Below are positions 27,132-35,144 of a DNA stretch of 64,000 nucleotides, piece after piece. This stretch comes from Collimonas humicola. GTDB lineage: Bacteria > Pseudomonadota > Gammaproteobacteria > Burkholderiales > Burkholderiaceae_D. Each line of letters starts with the position of its first letter. The first letter of the stretch is position 1. The translations under genes were made by a program, and so were the position numbers. The stretch covers positions 1,859,240-1,923,239 of the forward strand of contig NZ_JAGQEE010000001.1 of NCBI RefSeq assembly GCF_018304945.1, given 5' to 3'. The notes under the pieces are model-generated. The model worked only from the letters and a program-made list of their open reading frames with translations, did not search any database and was not told the origin of the DNA.

Positions 27132-28295
27132 ATGAGCAATGTGAAAGCCGGCCAGCCGACGCCAAGGATCCCGGATACGAACAGCGCGAAAATCATCAGC
27201 CAATTGTTTGAACACGCCGGCATCCATCTCAACGGCGACCAGCCCTGGGACATGCAGATCCATGACCCGGCGTTCTTTCAAAAGATGTTTGCGACCTGGG
27301 AGCTTGGCATTGGCGAGTCGTATATGGATGGCGACTGGGATTGCGAGCAGCTGGATGAGTTCTTCTTCAGGGTCACCAGCCACGACCTGGAGCAAACAGT
27401 GGTCGGCCCGGCAAAAATCGGCTTCTTCCTGGAAATCCTGCGACAGAAATTCTTCAACCTGCAAAGCCGCAAACGCGCCTTCCAGGTCGGCGAGCAGCAC
27501 TACGACATCGGCAACGACCTGTTTGAAAAGATGCTCGATTCCAGCATGACATATACCTGCGGCTACTGGCCCAAGGCCGAGAACCTGGAACAGGCGCAGC
27601 TGCACAAGCTCGACCTGATCTTCCGCAAGCTGGAACTGAAACCGGGCGAGCGCCTGCTGGATATCGGCTGCGGCTGGGGCGGCCTGGCGCGCCATGCGGC
27701 GCAACACTATCAGGCCGAAGTGGTCGGCATCACGGTTTCGAAGGAGCAGCAGAAACTGGCGCAGGAACGATGCGCCGGGCTGCCGGTCCAGATCGAACTG
27801 ATCGACTACCGCGAGCTCGCAGGGCAATTCGACAAGATCGTTTCAGTCGGCATGTTCGAGGCAGTGGGCGCAAAAAATTACGACGAATACTTCGATGTCG
27901 TCGCCCGGCTGCTGAAGCCGGACGGCCTGTTCCTGCTGCACACCATCGGCAATTACGAGACCGAGAAAAAGCGCGACGTCTGGCTCGACAAATACATTTT
28001 CCCCAACGGCCACCTGCCCTCGGCCAAGGAAATCACGTATGCGCTGGAAGGGAAATTCCTGATACAGGACTGGCACAATTTCGGCCAGGACTACGACCGC
28101 ACGCTGATGGCGTGGTGGGACAATTTCGAGAAGGCCTGGCCGACGTTGCAAGACAAGTACGGCGAGCGCTTCTACCGCATGTGGAAATACTTCATCCTGT
28201 CCTCGGCCGGCTTTTTCCGCTCAGGCCAGGGACAGCTGTGGCAGCTGGTGCTGAGCAAGCGCGGCCGCAAGGGGCTGTATCGCTCAGTGCGCTAG
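27132..28295 (+). CDS. cfa: Cyclopropane-fatty-acyl-phospholipid synthase
   Basis: 387 residues from the ATG at 27132 (AAAAAGGGA upstream), aligning with the start of E. coli Cfa (382 residues); a longer in-frame start at 27048 is less likely. It transfers a methylene group from S-adenosylmethionine to the double bond of membrane phospholipid acyl chains. Seen are the SAM motif LLDIGCGWGGLARHAA, the active-site Cys in MTYTCGYWPKAENLE, MFEAVGAKNYDEYF with the catalytic Glu, and LLHTIG. It acts at the inner face of the cytoplasmic membrane, usually in stationary phase or acid stress. A clear terminator follows. Confidence 0.95.
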   Translation: MSNVKAGQPTPRIPDTNSAKIISQLFEHAGIHLNGDQPWDMQIHDPAFFQKMFATWELGIGESYMDGDWDCEQLDEFFFRVTSHDLEQTVVGPAKIGFFLEILRQKFFNLQSRKRAFQVGEQHYDIGNDLFEKMLDSSMTYTCGYWPKAENLEQAQLHKLDLIFRKLELKPGERLLDIGCGWGGLARHAAQHYQAEVVGITVSKEQQKLAQERCAGLPVQIELIDYRELAGQFDKIVSVGMFEAVGAKNYDEYFDVVARLLKPDGLFLLHTIGNYETEKKRDVWLDKYIFPNGHLPSAKEITYALEGKFLIQDWHNFGQDYDRTLMAWWDNFEKAWPTLQDKYGERFYRMWKYFILSSAGFFRSGQGQLWQLVLSKRGRKGLYRSVR

Positions 28296-28331
28296 CGCAG
28301 CGGATAACTCTTTCGCGCCCCTGGACGGGGT

Positions 28332-28351
28332 CGCCGAGACGGCGCTTTTTT
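28332..28351 (+). terminator. Rho-independent terminator after cfa
   Basis: CGCCG (28332-28336), loop AGA, CGGCG (28340-28344), then C and six T (28346-28351). It sits between cfa and the convergent pmbA stop at 28361. The T-run serves the plus strand only. Confidence 0.75.
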
Positions 28352-28360
28352 AAGCGCGGT

Positions 28361-29725
28361 TCAATTGCCGGCGACCGTCATGCTTTCAATCAGCACCGAA
28401 CCGGTCTGCTTGGTGCCGCGGATCAGGGTATCGGCGCCGATGGCGACGATCTGCGCCAGCATGTCCTTCATGTTGCCGGCGATCGTGATTTCCTCGACCG
28501 GATACTGGATGATGCCCTTCTCCACCCAGTAGCCGGAAGCGCCGCGCGAGTAATCGCCGGTGACGTAGTTGGTGCCCTGCCCCATCAGCTCGGTGACCAG
28601 CAAGCCGGTATCGAGCTTCTTCAGCATCGCCTTGAAATTGTCGCCGGCCTTGGTCAGCGAAGAAGTCATGCTGAGGTTATGCGAACCGCCCGAATTGCCG
28701 GTGGTTTTCATGCCCAGCTTGCGCGCCGAATAGGTCGACAGGAAGTAACCCTGCACCACGCCATCCTTGACCACGTCGCGGCGCTGGGTCTTGACGCCCT
28801 CTTCGTCGAAAGGCGCGGAACCGACCGCACCGATCACGTGCGGATCTTCAACGATCTGGATATGCGGCGCAAATGCCTGCTGCCCGAGGCTGTCCAGCAG
28901 GAACGAGGACTTGCGGTACAGCGCGCCGCCCGACACCGCCTGCACGAAAGCGCCCAGCAAACCAGCCGCCAATGGCGCTTCGAACAGCACCGCGCACTTG
29001 CACGTATCCAGCTGGCGCGCATTCAGGCGCGCCAGGGCGCGCTCGGCGGCATAGCGGCCAATGGCTTCCGGCTTGGCCAGCTGCTTGGGGTCGCGCATGG
29101 AAGAGTACCAGTCGTCGCGCTGCATGTTGCCGCCCTTGCCGGCGATGGGGGCCACCGAAATGGTGTGGCGCGAGAACGGGTAGCCGCCCATGAAGCCGCG
29201 CGAATTGGCGCTGACGAAGTGCGATTGCTGGGCGTAGACGCCGGCGCCTTCGCTGTTGGTGATGCGCTTGTCGACGGCAAATGCTGCCGCCTCGCAACGT
29301 TTCGCCAGCTCCACCGCCTCTTCGGCCGAAATCAGCCACGGCGAGCAAAGTTGCAAATCCCGTGGATTCATTTCCAAAGTATCAACGTCCGGCAAGCCGG
29401 CGCAGTCGTCTTCGGCGGTGAAACGGGCAATGTTATAGGCCGCTTCGACCGTATCCTGCAAGGCTTTGGCGGAAAAGTCCGAGGTGCTGGCATTGCCGCG
29501 CCGGGTATGGCCTTCCTCGCCCAGGTAGACGGTGACGCCCATGCCCTTGTCCTTGTTTTGCTCGATCGTTTCGACGCTGCCCTTGCGTACGCCCACCGAC
29601 AAGCCGCTGCCTTCGCTGATTTCAACGGCGGCGTTGGAAGCGCCTTTTTCGCGCGCATAACGCAAGACATCCTGCGCCAGCTGTTGTAATTGGGCTTGAC
29701 TATGGGTAAATACGGAGTCGCTCAT
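28361..29725 (-). CDS. pmbA: Metalloprotease PmbA/TldE
   Basis: 454 residues, full length for PmbA (TldE). Together with TldD it forms a cytoplasmic protease that trims unfolded peptides, such as microcin B17 precursor and the CcdA antitoxin. Characteristic segments are GVTVYLGEEGHTRRGNAST near the N-terminus, VQGYFLSTYSARKLGMKTTGNSGG in the middle and GDYSRGASGYWVEKGIIQYPVEEITIAGN near the C-terminus. PmbA lacks the HExxxH zinc site, which is in TldD, and none is seen here. tldD is not in the window. The gene is divergent from darP, a common order in betaproteobacteria. Confidence 0.94.
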   Translation of the reverse strand: MSDSVFTHSQAQLQQLAQDVLRYAREKGASNAAVEISEGSGLSVGVRKGSVETIEQNKDKGMGVTVYLGEEGHTRRGNASTSDFSAKALQDTVEAAYNIARFTAEDDCAGLPDVDTLEMNPRDLQLCSPWLISAEEAVELAKRCEAAAFAVDKRITNSEGAGVYAQQSHFVSANSRGFMGGYPFSRHTISVAPIAGKGGNMQRDDWYSSMRDPKQLAKPEAIGRYAAERALARLNARQLDTCKCAVLFEAPLAAGLLGAFVQAVSGGALYRKSSFLLDSLGQQAFAPHIQIVEDPHVIGAVGSAPFDEEGVKTQRRDVVKDGVVQGYFLSTYSARKLGMKTTGNSGGSHNLSMTSSLTKAGDNFKAMLKKLDTGLLVTELMGQGTNYVTGDYSRGASGYWVEKGIIQYPVEEITIAGNMKDMLAQIVAIGADTLIRGTKQTGSVLIESMTVAGN

Positions 29726-29801
29726 GGGTCGGTTTTCTTCGAATTAGGTATAAAACGGTTATCATAGCAGTCGTTTACAGTATGGAAGCACCCTTTACAT
29801 C

Positions 29802-30401
29802 ATGCCAAATCCCAATCGGGGCTCCTGCGGCTTTCAGTCCAGCGAGTTCGAACAAGAATACGACCGTCCCTCCAAGTCCCAGCTCAAGCGCGAGATGACT
29901 GCCTTGCAGAAGCTCGGCGAAGAACTGATCGCCGAATCGCGCGACCGCGTCAAGCGTGTGCCGATGCCGGAAGATGTGCGCGACGCCATCCTCGAATGCC
30001 AGCAGATCAAGGACCACGAAGGACGCCGCCGCCAGACCCAGTACGTCGGCAAGAAAATGCGCAGCCTGGAGCCGCACGAAATCGCCGAAATCCAGAAAAC
30101 CCTGGATAGCTGGCGCGGCCTGTCGAAAGCCGACACCGCCGCCATGCATGCGCTGGAGCGCCACCGCGACCGCCTGCTGAAGGACGACGGCGCGCTCACC
30201 GAGCTGCTGGCGCACCATCCGGAACTGGACGTGCAGCATGTGCGCACCATGATCCGCAACGCCCGCAAGGAGCAGGCCGAGAACAAGCCGCCGAAAGCGT
30301 ATCGCGAGATTTTCCAGTTGCTGAAGGAATTGCAAAAATCTTCGGCTAGCCAGGACGAAATCGACGCCGAAGACGACGACGAGCAAGATGAGCACAATTA
30401 A
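29802..30401 (+). CDS. darP: Ribosome biogenesis factor DarP (YjgA)
   Basis: 199 residues, highly charged and helical. The family core is present: PSKSQLKREMTALQKLGEELI near residue 30, MPEDVRDAILECQQIK, RRRQTQYVGKKMRSLE and the RTMIRNARKEQAENKPPKAYREIFQ segment. DarP (DUF615) binds the pre-50S ribosomal subunit and helps its late maturation. The C-terminus is very acidic (DEIDAEDDDEQDE). It overlaps the start of mog by 14 bases. Confidence 0.95.
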   Translation: MPNPNRGSCGFQSSEFEQEYDRPSKSQLKREMTALQKLGEELIAESRDRVKRVPMPEDVRDAILECQQIKDHEGRRRQTQYVGKKMRSLEPHEIAEIQKTLDSWRGLSKADTAAMHALERHRDRLLKDDGALTELLAHHPELDVQHVRTMIRNARKEQAENKPPKAYREIFQLLKELQKSSASQDEIDAEDDDEQDEHN

Positions 30402-31011
30402 TCCTGCGCCAACGCCGGCCGCGGGCCTGAAAATCGGCCTCGTATCGATTTCCGACCGCGCCAGCAGCGGGGTATACCAGGACCAGGGCATCCCTGCCCT
30501 GCAGGATTGGCTGGCGGCTGCGCTGGCCAGCCCGTGGCAGGTGGAAACCCGCCTGATTGCCGACGAGCGCGCGCTGATCGAGCAAACCCTGGTCGAGTTG
30601 ACAGACCAGCATCATTGCGACCTGGTGCTGACCACCGGCGGCACCGGCCCGGCCCGGCGCGACGTCACGCCGGAAGCAACGCTGGCGGTGGCGACCAAGG
30701 AGATGCCTGGCTTCGGCGAACAGATGCGGCAGATCAGCCTGCAATTCGTGCCGACCGCGATCCTGTCGCGGCAAGTCGCCGTGATACGCGAAACCGCCGA
30801 CCATGCCGCATTGATCCTGAACCTGCCGGGACAGCCGAAAGCCATCAAGGAAACCCTCGAAGGCTTGAAGGATGCCGACGGCAAGCAGAAGGTGTCCGGC
30901 ATCTTCGCCGCGGTGCCTTACTGCATCGACCTGATCGGCGGTCCGTATATCGAAACCAATGAAGCAGTCTGCAAGGCGTTCCGGCCGAAATCGGCAATCA
31001 AGCCTGTCTAG
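30388..31011 (+). CDS. mog: Molybdopterin adenylyltransferase Mog
   Basis: 207 residues. The MoCF-binding fold is clear: LKIGLVSISDRASSGVYQDQGIPAL at the N-terminus, the TTGGTGPARRDVTPEAT phosphate-binding loop and ILNLPGQPKAIKETLEGL. Mog adenylates molybdopterin before molybdenum insertion by MoeA. It starts within the last codons of darP. A polar 13-residue extension (MSTINPAPTPAAG) precedes the first strand. Confidence 0.95.
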   Translation: MSTINPAPTPAAGLKIGLVSISDRASSGVYQDQGIPALQDWLAAALASPWQVETRLIADERALIEQTLVELTDQHHCDLVLTTGGTGPARRDVTPEATLAVATKEMPGFGEQMRQISLQFVPTAILSRQVAVIRETADHAALILNLPGQPKAIKETLEGLKDADGKQKVSGIFAAVPYCIDLIGGPYIETNEAVCKAFRPKSAIKPV

Positions 31012-31050
31012 GCGCCTTCTTTATCCAACCATTCTCAGCGGACAGCATCG

Positions 31051-32085
31051 ATGTCGCCAGCGGCTTTCAGCAAATTCAGCAAGCAAAGCAAACCCCGTTT
31101 CAACCGCGCTTTATTCCTGCCGCTGCTGGCGCTCAGCTTGAGCGCGCCGGTGCAGGCGCAAACCCTGCGCCTGATCAACGAGTATCCGGCGACTTCGGTC
31201 ACCGCAGCCGCCGACCTGCAGTTTGCCGACACCGTCAGGCAGCTGGCCGCGGCGCTGCCGGCGGAGACGCTGGAAATCGTCACCGAGCAGGAAGCGCAAA
31301 ATCCCTTCAAAGGCAGCGCCCAGGTCGGCGCGCTGAGCGACGGCAAAGTCGAGATGGCGACGCTGTTTGCCGGCATCGCCGGCGCCAGCGATCCGTTCTT
31401 CCTGCTGTCTTCGCTGCCGTTCACAGTCAGCAGCTTCGAGGATGCCAGGGCGCTGGCAAGCTGCGCCCAGCCCGCTGTAGAACGGCATCTGCGCAAGCTG
31501 AACGCACACCTGCTGTATGTCACGCCATGGCCGCCATCGGGCATCTGGTCGGCCGCGCCCGTCACTGGCCTGGCGGCGTTGCAGGCGCTGCGCATCCGCA
31601 CCTATGACGACAACAGCCGCGCCGTGTTCGAGCAGGTCGGCGCCCATAGTGAGAACCTGCCTTTTTCGGCAGTCCCTGCCAAGCTCGCTGCCGGCGAACT
31701 GAACGCCGTGCTGTCCTCCGGCGACGGCGGCGCCGGCAACCGCCTGTGGGATCAGCTGGGCAACTTCAGCGCCATCAGCTACGCCATCCCGCTCAGCTAC
31801 ACCGTGATCAACCAGGATGTCTGGCAGCAGCTGAAGCCTGAGCAGCAAGCCCTGCTGAGCGAGGCGGCCAAACGCACTGCGGACGCTTCCTGGAGCAAGG
31901 TCAAGGACCGCATCGAAGCAAATTACAGCCGCATGCGCGAGCACAAGATGACGCTCAACCTGGCGCCGGCGCAAGAGCTGCAAGACAGCTTGCGCAAGGC
32001 GGCGGCCAGCCAGGTCACGGCCTGGCAGCAAAAGGCCGGCGCCGCCGGCATCGTCGCACAATGCCTCAAGGGCATTGCGCAATAA
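31051..32085 (+). CDS. TRAP transporter periplasmic binding protein (DctP family), without partner genes
   Basis: 344 residues with a signal peptide (cleavage near VQA-Q). The DctP fold is supported by LQFADTVRQLAAALPAETLEIVTEQ, EMATLFAGIAGASDPFFLLSSLPF, LQALRIRTYDDNSRAVFEQVGA with the ligand-binding Arg, and LSYTVINQDVWQQL. TRAP importers take up organic acids using ion gradients and need DctQ/DctM membrane subunits. None is encoded here, so it either works with a distant transporter or has another role. The next gene follows 31 bases later. Confidence 0.82.
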   Translation: MSPAAFSKFSKQSKPRFNRALFLPLLALSLSAPVQAQTLRLINEYPATSVTAAADLQFADTVRQLAAALPAETLEIVTEQEAQNPFKGSAQVGALSDGKVEMATLFAGIAGASDPFFLLSSLPFTVSSFEDARALASCAQPAVERHLRKLNAHLLYVTPWPPSGIWSAAPVTGLAALQALRIRTYDDNSRAVFEQVGAHSENLPFSAVPAKLAAGELNAVLSSGDGGAGNRLWDQLGNFSAISYAIPLSYTVINQDVWQQLKPEQQALLSEAAKRTADASWSKVKDRIEANYSRMREHKMTLNLAPAQELQDSLRKAAASQVTAWQQKAGAAGIVAQCLKGIAQ

Positions 32086-32116
32086 AACCGCCGCCTGGCC
32101 GGCACTGGAGAAACCG

Positions 32117-33094
32117 ATGATCGACAAGCCGCAACGGCAAGGTACGCGCAGGAATTTCATGCAACTGGCGCTGGCCGCAGGAAGCGCTGCCGCGCTGCCG
32201 TGGCTGGCACAGGCGCAGGCCGCCGCGCCGCTGGCGGCCGCCGGCGACAAGGGCACGCGCCTGATCCTGCTCGGCACCAAGGGCGGCCCGACACCGTCCG
32301 CCCTGCGCGCAGCGCCGGCCAATGTCCTGCTGATCGACGGCCAGCCGTATGTGGTGGATTGCGGCAACGGCGTCGCCCAGCAGCTGGTCAAGGCCGGCGT
32401 CAAGCTGCCGCAGATCCGCGACATTTTCCTGACCCACCAGCACTCCGACCACAATGCCGACCTCGGCAACCTGGTGCTGCTGGCCTGGGCCACCGGCCTG
32501 GCGACGCCGGTGCAGATGTACGGGCCGCCGGGCATGCGCCGCATGATGGACGACTTCGTCCGCATGAACGCCATCGACATCGCGGTCCGCATCAAGGAAG
32601 AAGGCCGGCCGCCGCTGCGGCCCCTGGTCAAGATCCATGAATTCAGCGGCCCGCGCGTGGTGCTGGAAAACGACCAGGTCAAGGTCACCGCTGCCCTGGT
32701 CGACCATTACACGCTCAAGCCGGCCTTCGCCTACCGCTTCGACAGCAAGGACCGCTCGGTCGTGTTCTCAGGCGATACCGCCTACAACGACAACCTGATC
32801 CAGCTGGCCAAGGGCGCCGACGTGCTGGTGCACGAAGTGATGTACCTGCCGGCGCTGGAAAAGCTGATGCGCACTGTCGACAACGCCCCGACCCTGCTCG
32901 ATCACCTGGTGAAGAGCCACACCAGCACCGCGCAAGTCGGCCTGGCGGCGGCGCGCGCCGGCGTCAAGACGCTGGTGCTGAGCCACTTCGTGCCTGGCGG
33001 CGACCCAGGCATCACCGATGAGATGTGGTCGGCTGAAGCGCGCAAGCAATTCAGCGGTGAGATCATCGTCGGCAAGGATTTGATGGTGATCTGA
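32117..33094 (+). CDS. Tat-exported metallo-beta-lactamase-fold hydrolase
   Basis: 325 residues from the ATG at 32117, with GGAG six bases upstream. The N-terminus carries RRNFMQLALAAGSAAALPWLAQAQA, a likely twin-arginine signal. The MBL metal site is THQHSDHNAD, followed by later ligands in SGDTAYND and LVLSHFVPGGD. The overall shape is that of RNase Z/arylsulfatase-like periplasmic members. Substrate unknown. Close spacing to the TRAP binding protein suggests the two act on the same compound, for instance uptake after hydrolysis; this is inference. Confidence 0.85.
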   Translation: MIDKPQRQGTRRNFMQLALAAGSAAALPWLAQAQAAAPLAAAGDKGTRLILLGTKGGPTPSALRAAPANVLLIDGQPYVVDCGNGVAQQLVKAGVKLPQIRDIFLTHQHSDHNADLGNLVLLAWATGLATPVQMYGPPGMRRMMDDFVRMNAIDIAVRIKEEGRPPLRPLVKIHEFSGPRVVLENDQVKVTAALVDHYTLKPAFAYRFDSKDRSVVFSGDTAYNDNLIQLAKGADVLVHEVMYLPALEKLMRTVDNAPTLLDHLVKSHTSTAQVGLAAARAGVKTLVLSHFVPGGDPGITDEMWSAEARKQFSGEIIVGKDLMVI

Positions 33095-33152
33095 GCAGCT
33101 GCCGCCATCCCCGTTTTCCCGTTAATTTTTCAATCAAGATCCGGACCAACCC

Positions 33153-33821
33153 ATGTCAAGCACACTCGAAACCCTGGAAATTTCCACTTCTGAAAAACCA
33201 ACTGCCGCTGTCATCTGGATGCACGGCCTCGGCGCCGACGGCTCGGATTTCGTCCCCATCGTCAAGGAACTGGACCTGGGCGGCTGCCCCGGCATCCGCT
33301 TCGTCTTCCCGAGCGCGCCGGCGATCCCGGTGACCATCAACAACGGCTACGTAATGCCGGCCTGGTACGACATCCTCACCACCGACCTGGTGCGGCGCGA
33401 AGACGAAGGCGGCCTGCGCAAGTCGCAAGCCGACATCGAAGCCTTGATCGCGCAACAGATCGCGCTCGGCATCGCCGCCGACAAGATCGTCCTCGCCGGC
33501 TTTTCGCAAGGCTGCGCGATGACGCTGCAGACCGGCTTGCGCTACCCCCAAAAGCTGGCCGGCCTGATGTGCCTGTCCGGCTACCTGCCGCTGAACGACA
33601 AGATCGCCGCCGAACGCCACGCCGCCAACCAGCACACGCCGATCTTCATGGCCCATGGCCGCGCCGACCCGGTGGTGCTGGTCAACCGCGCGGAAATGTC
33701 GCGCGACCTGCTGCAGCAACTGGGCTACAGCGTGGAATGGCATGAATACATGATGCAGCACTCGGTTTGCGCCGAAGAAGTCGCCGATATCGGCAACTGG
33801 CTGCGCCGCGTGCTGGCTTAA
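33153..33821 (+). CDS. Carboxylesterase / lysophospholipase (alpha/beta hydrolase)
   Basis: 222 residues, typical of the Abhydrolase_2 family (EstB/YtpA size). The oxyanion region is WMHGLGADGSDF, the nucleophile Ser is in GFSQGCAMTL, the Asp in MAHGRADPVV and the His near YMMQHSVCAEEV. It hydrolyses short acyl esters or lysophospholipids in the cytoplasm; no signal peptide is present. A strong terminator follows at 33869-33901. Confidence 0.92.
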   Translation: MSSTLETLEISTSEKPTAAVIWMHGLGADGSDFVPIVKELDLGGCPGIRFVFPSAPAIPVTINNGYVMPAWYDILTTDLVRREDEGGLRKSQADIEALIAQQIALGIAADKIVLAGFSQGCAMTLQTGLRYPQKLAGLMCLSGYLPLNDKIAAERHAANQHTPIFMAHGRADPVVLVNRAEMSRDLLQQLGYSVEWHEYMMQHSVCAEEVADIGNWLRRVLA

Positions 33822-33868
33822 GCAGACAGAGCAGCCGGCGCCGCGTATGCTGACGCCGGCCGCATGAC

Positions 33869-33901
33869 TACCCCGCCCTTTCAACGGCGGGGTATTTTTT
33901 T
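33869..33901 (+). terminator. Rho-independent terminator after the esterase gene
   Basis: Perfect 9-bp stem TACCCCGCC (33869-33877) and GGCGGGGTA (33886-33893) with an 8-base loop, followed by eight T (33894-33901). It closes the unit containing the esterase gene. Confidence 0.92.
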
Positions 33902-34002
33902 GAAAGTTGCATTTTGAAAATGGCGGACCTATCATGGCGCCAGCATTGATCGCTTGATGGGAGCGGATATCCCGGACCACCCCAGGCGTTTGCGAGGAAA
34001 AC

Positions 34003-34659
34003 ATGAACAAGACTGGAATCGTGCTGGCCCTATCGGCATGCGTATCTTTCGCCCATGCCGCCGACGCCGGCAAGACCATTGAGCAATACCGCCAGCAAGG
34101 CTCTTCAGTAAAATCGATTGCGCCGATTTTCAGCCAGTTGCTGGTAGTCCCTTTCCCGTCCGGCTTCAAAACCGCATTTGAAAACACTCAGGGCCCGCGC
34201 TATATCCGGGAAGCGGTGCCGGAAAAAGAAAATGTCGATGAATGGACCCAGATGATCACCGTCACCGGCTTCAAGGACCTGGCGTTGAATCCAAAAGTCA
34301 CGCCGCAGTCCTTCGCGGTAAACATGGCCGCCGGCTTCCAGCGCGCCTGCCCGACCTCGTTCAGCGGCCAGGAAATCGGCATCGGCAAGATCAGCGAGCG
34401 CGACGCCTTCGTCCTGGTCGCCTCCTGCGGCACTTCTCCTGCCACGGCCGGTAAAACCAGCGAAGCGGCAGTGATCGCGGTGATCAAAGGCAGCAGCGAC
34501 TATTACACGATTCAATGGGCAGAACGCGGCGCGGTGTCCGCCACGCCGCTTGCCATCGATGTGGGCAAATGGACAGAGAAATTCAAGCAGTTGAACCCGA
34601 TCAAGCTTTGCCCGATTGTGGCTGGCGAAGCAGCGCCGTATCCGAGTTGCGTCAATTAG
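34003..34659 (+). CDS. Exported protein of unknown family
   Basis: 218 residues with a Sec signal peptide (MNKTGIVLALSACVSFAHA-A). The mature part shows IAPIFSQLLVVPFPSGFKTAF, an MITVTGFKDLALNP segment, AVNMAAGFQRACPTSF and a late AVIAVIKGSSDYYTIQWAERG. Four mature cysteines (in RACPT, ASCGT, KLCPI and PSCVN) could form two disulfides. It looks like a single globular periplasmic domain. No family was recognised and the neighbours give no clue. A separate transcription unit is likely because a terminator precedes it. Confidence 0.7.
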   Translation: MNKTGIVLALSACVSFAHAADAGKTIEQYRQQGSSVKSIAPIFSQLLVVPFPSGFKTAFENTQGPRYIREAVPEKENVDEWTQMITVTGFKDLALNPKVTPQSFAVNMAAGFQRACPTSFSGQEIGIGKISERDAFVLVASCGTSPATAGKTSEAAVIAVIKGSSDYYTIQWAERGAVSATPLAIDVGKWTEKFKQLNPIKLCPIVAGEAAPYPSCVN

Positions 34660-34690
34660 CCTTTCAACTTCATATCGCACGGAGAAGACT

Positions 34691-35098
34691 ATGTGGACTC
34701 ATGAAGAAAGCATCGAAACCAGCGCCGCTCCATCCCGCGTCTGGGCGCTGTTCGCCGACGTCGCGCGCTGGAAGGACTGGAACGCCGGCATCGAGAGCAT
34801 CGAATTGCACGGACCGTTCGTTGCAGGCACGACTTTCACGATGCAGCCGCCCGGGCAGGACGCCCTGACCAGCACCTTGACCGAGGTCAAACCCAACGAA
34901 AGCTTCATCGACGAGACCGTGGTGGATGAAACCCGGGTGCTGGTCAGTCACAAGTTGGCGCCGCTGCCGTCCGGCCGCACCAGGATTATCTACAGCACGG
35001 AGATCAGCGGACCGGACGCCGCTGACATCGGTCCGATGGTGACCGGTGATTTTCCCGATGTGCTGGCGGCCCTCAAGAAACTGGCCGAGCAATCTTGA
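34691..35098 (+). CDS. SRPBCC/START-like small-ligand-binding protein
   Basis: 135 residues from the ATG at 34691. The polyketide cyclase/dehydrase-type SRPBCC pattern is clear: EESIETSAAPSRVWALFADVARWKDWNAGIESIEL at the N-terminus and a C-terminal helix ending FPDVLAALKKLAEQ. These proteins have a deep hydrophobic cavity and act as binders or modifiers of small molecules. No catalytic residues specific to one activity are seen. It lies 31 bases after the exported protein gene. Confidence 0.82.
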   Translation: MWTHEESIETSAAPSRVWALFADVARWKDWNAGIESIELHGPFVAGTTFTMQPPGQDALTSTLTEVKPNESFIDETVVDETRVLVSHKLAPLPSGRTRIIYSTEISGPDAADIGPMVTGDFPDVLAALKKLAEQS

Positions 35099-35144
35099 GA
35101 TAGACTCTCATAGCCATTCTTTTTCGCAGAATACAAAGGATTCC

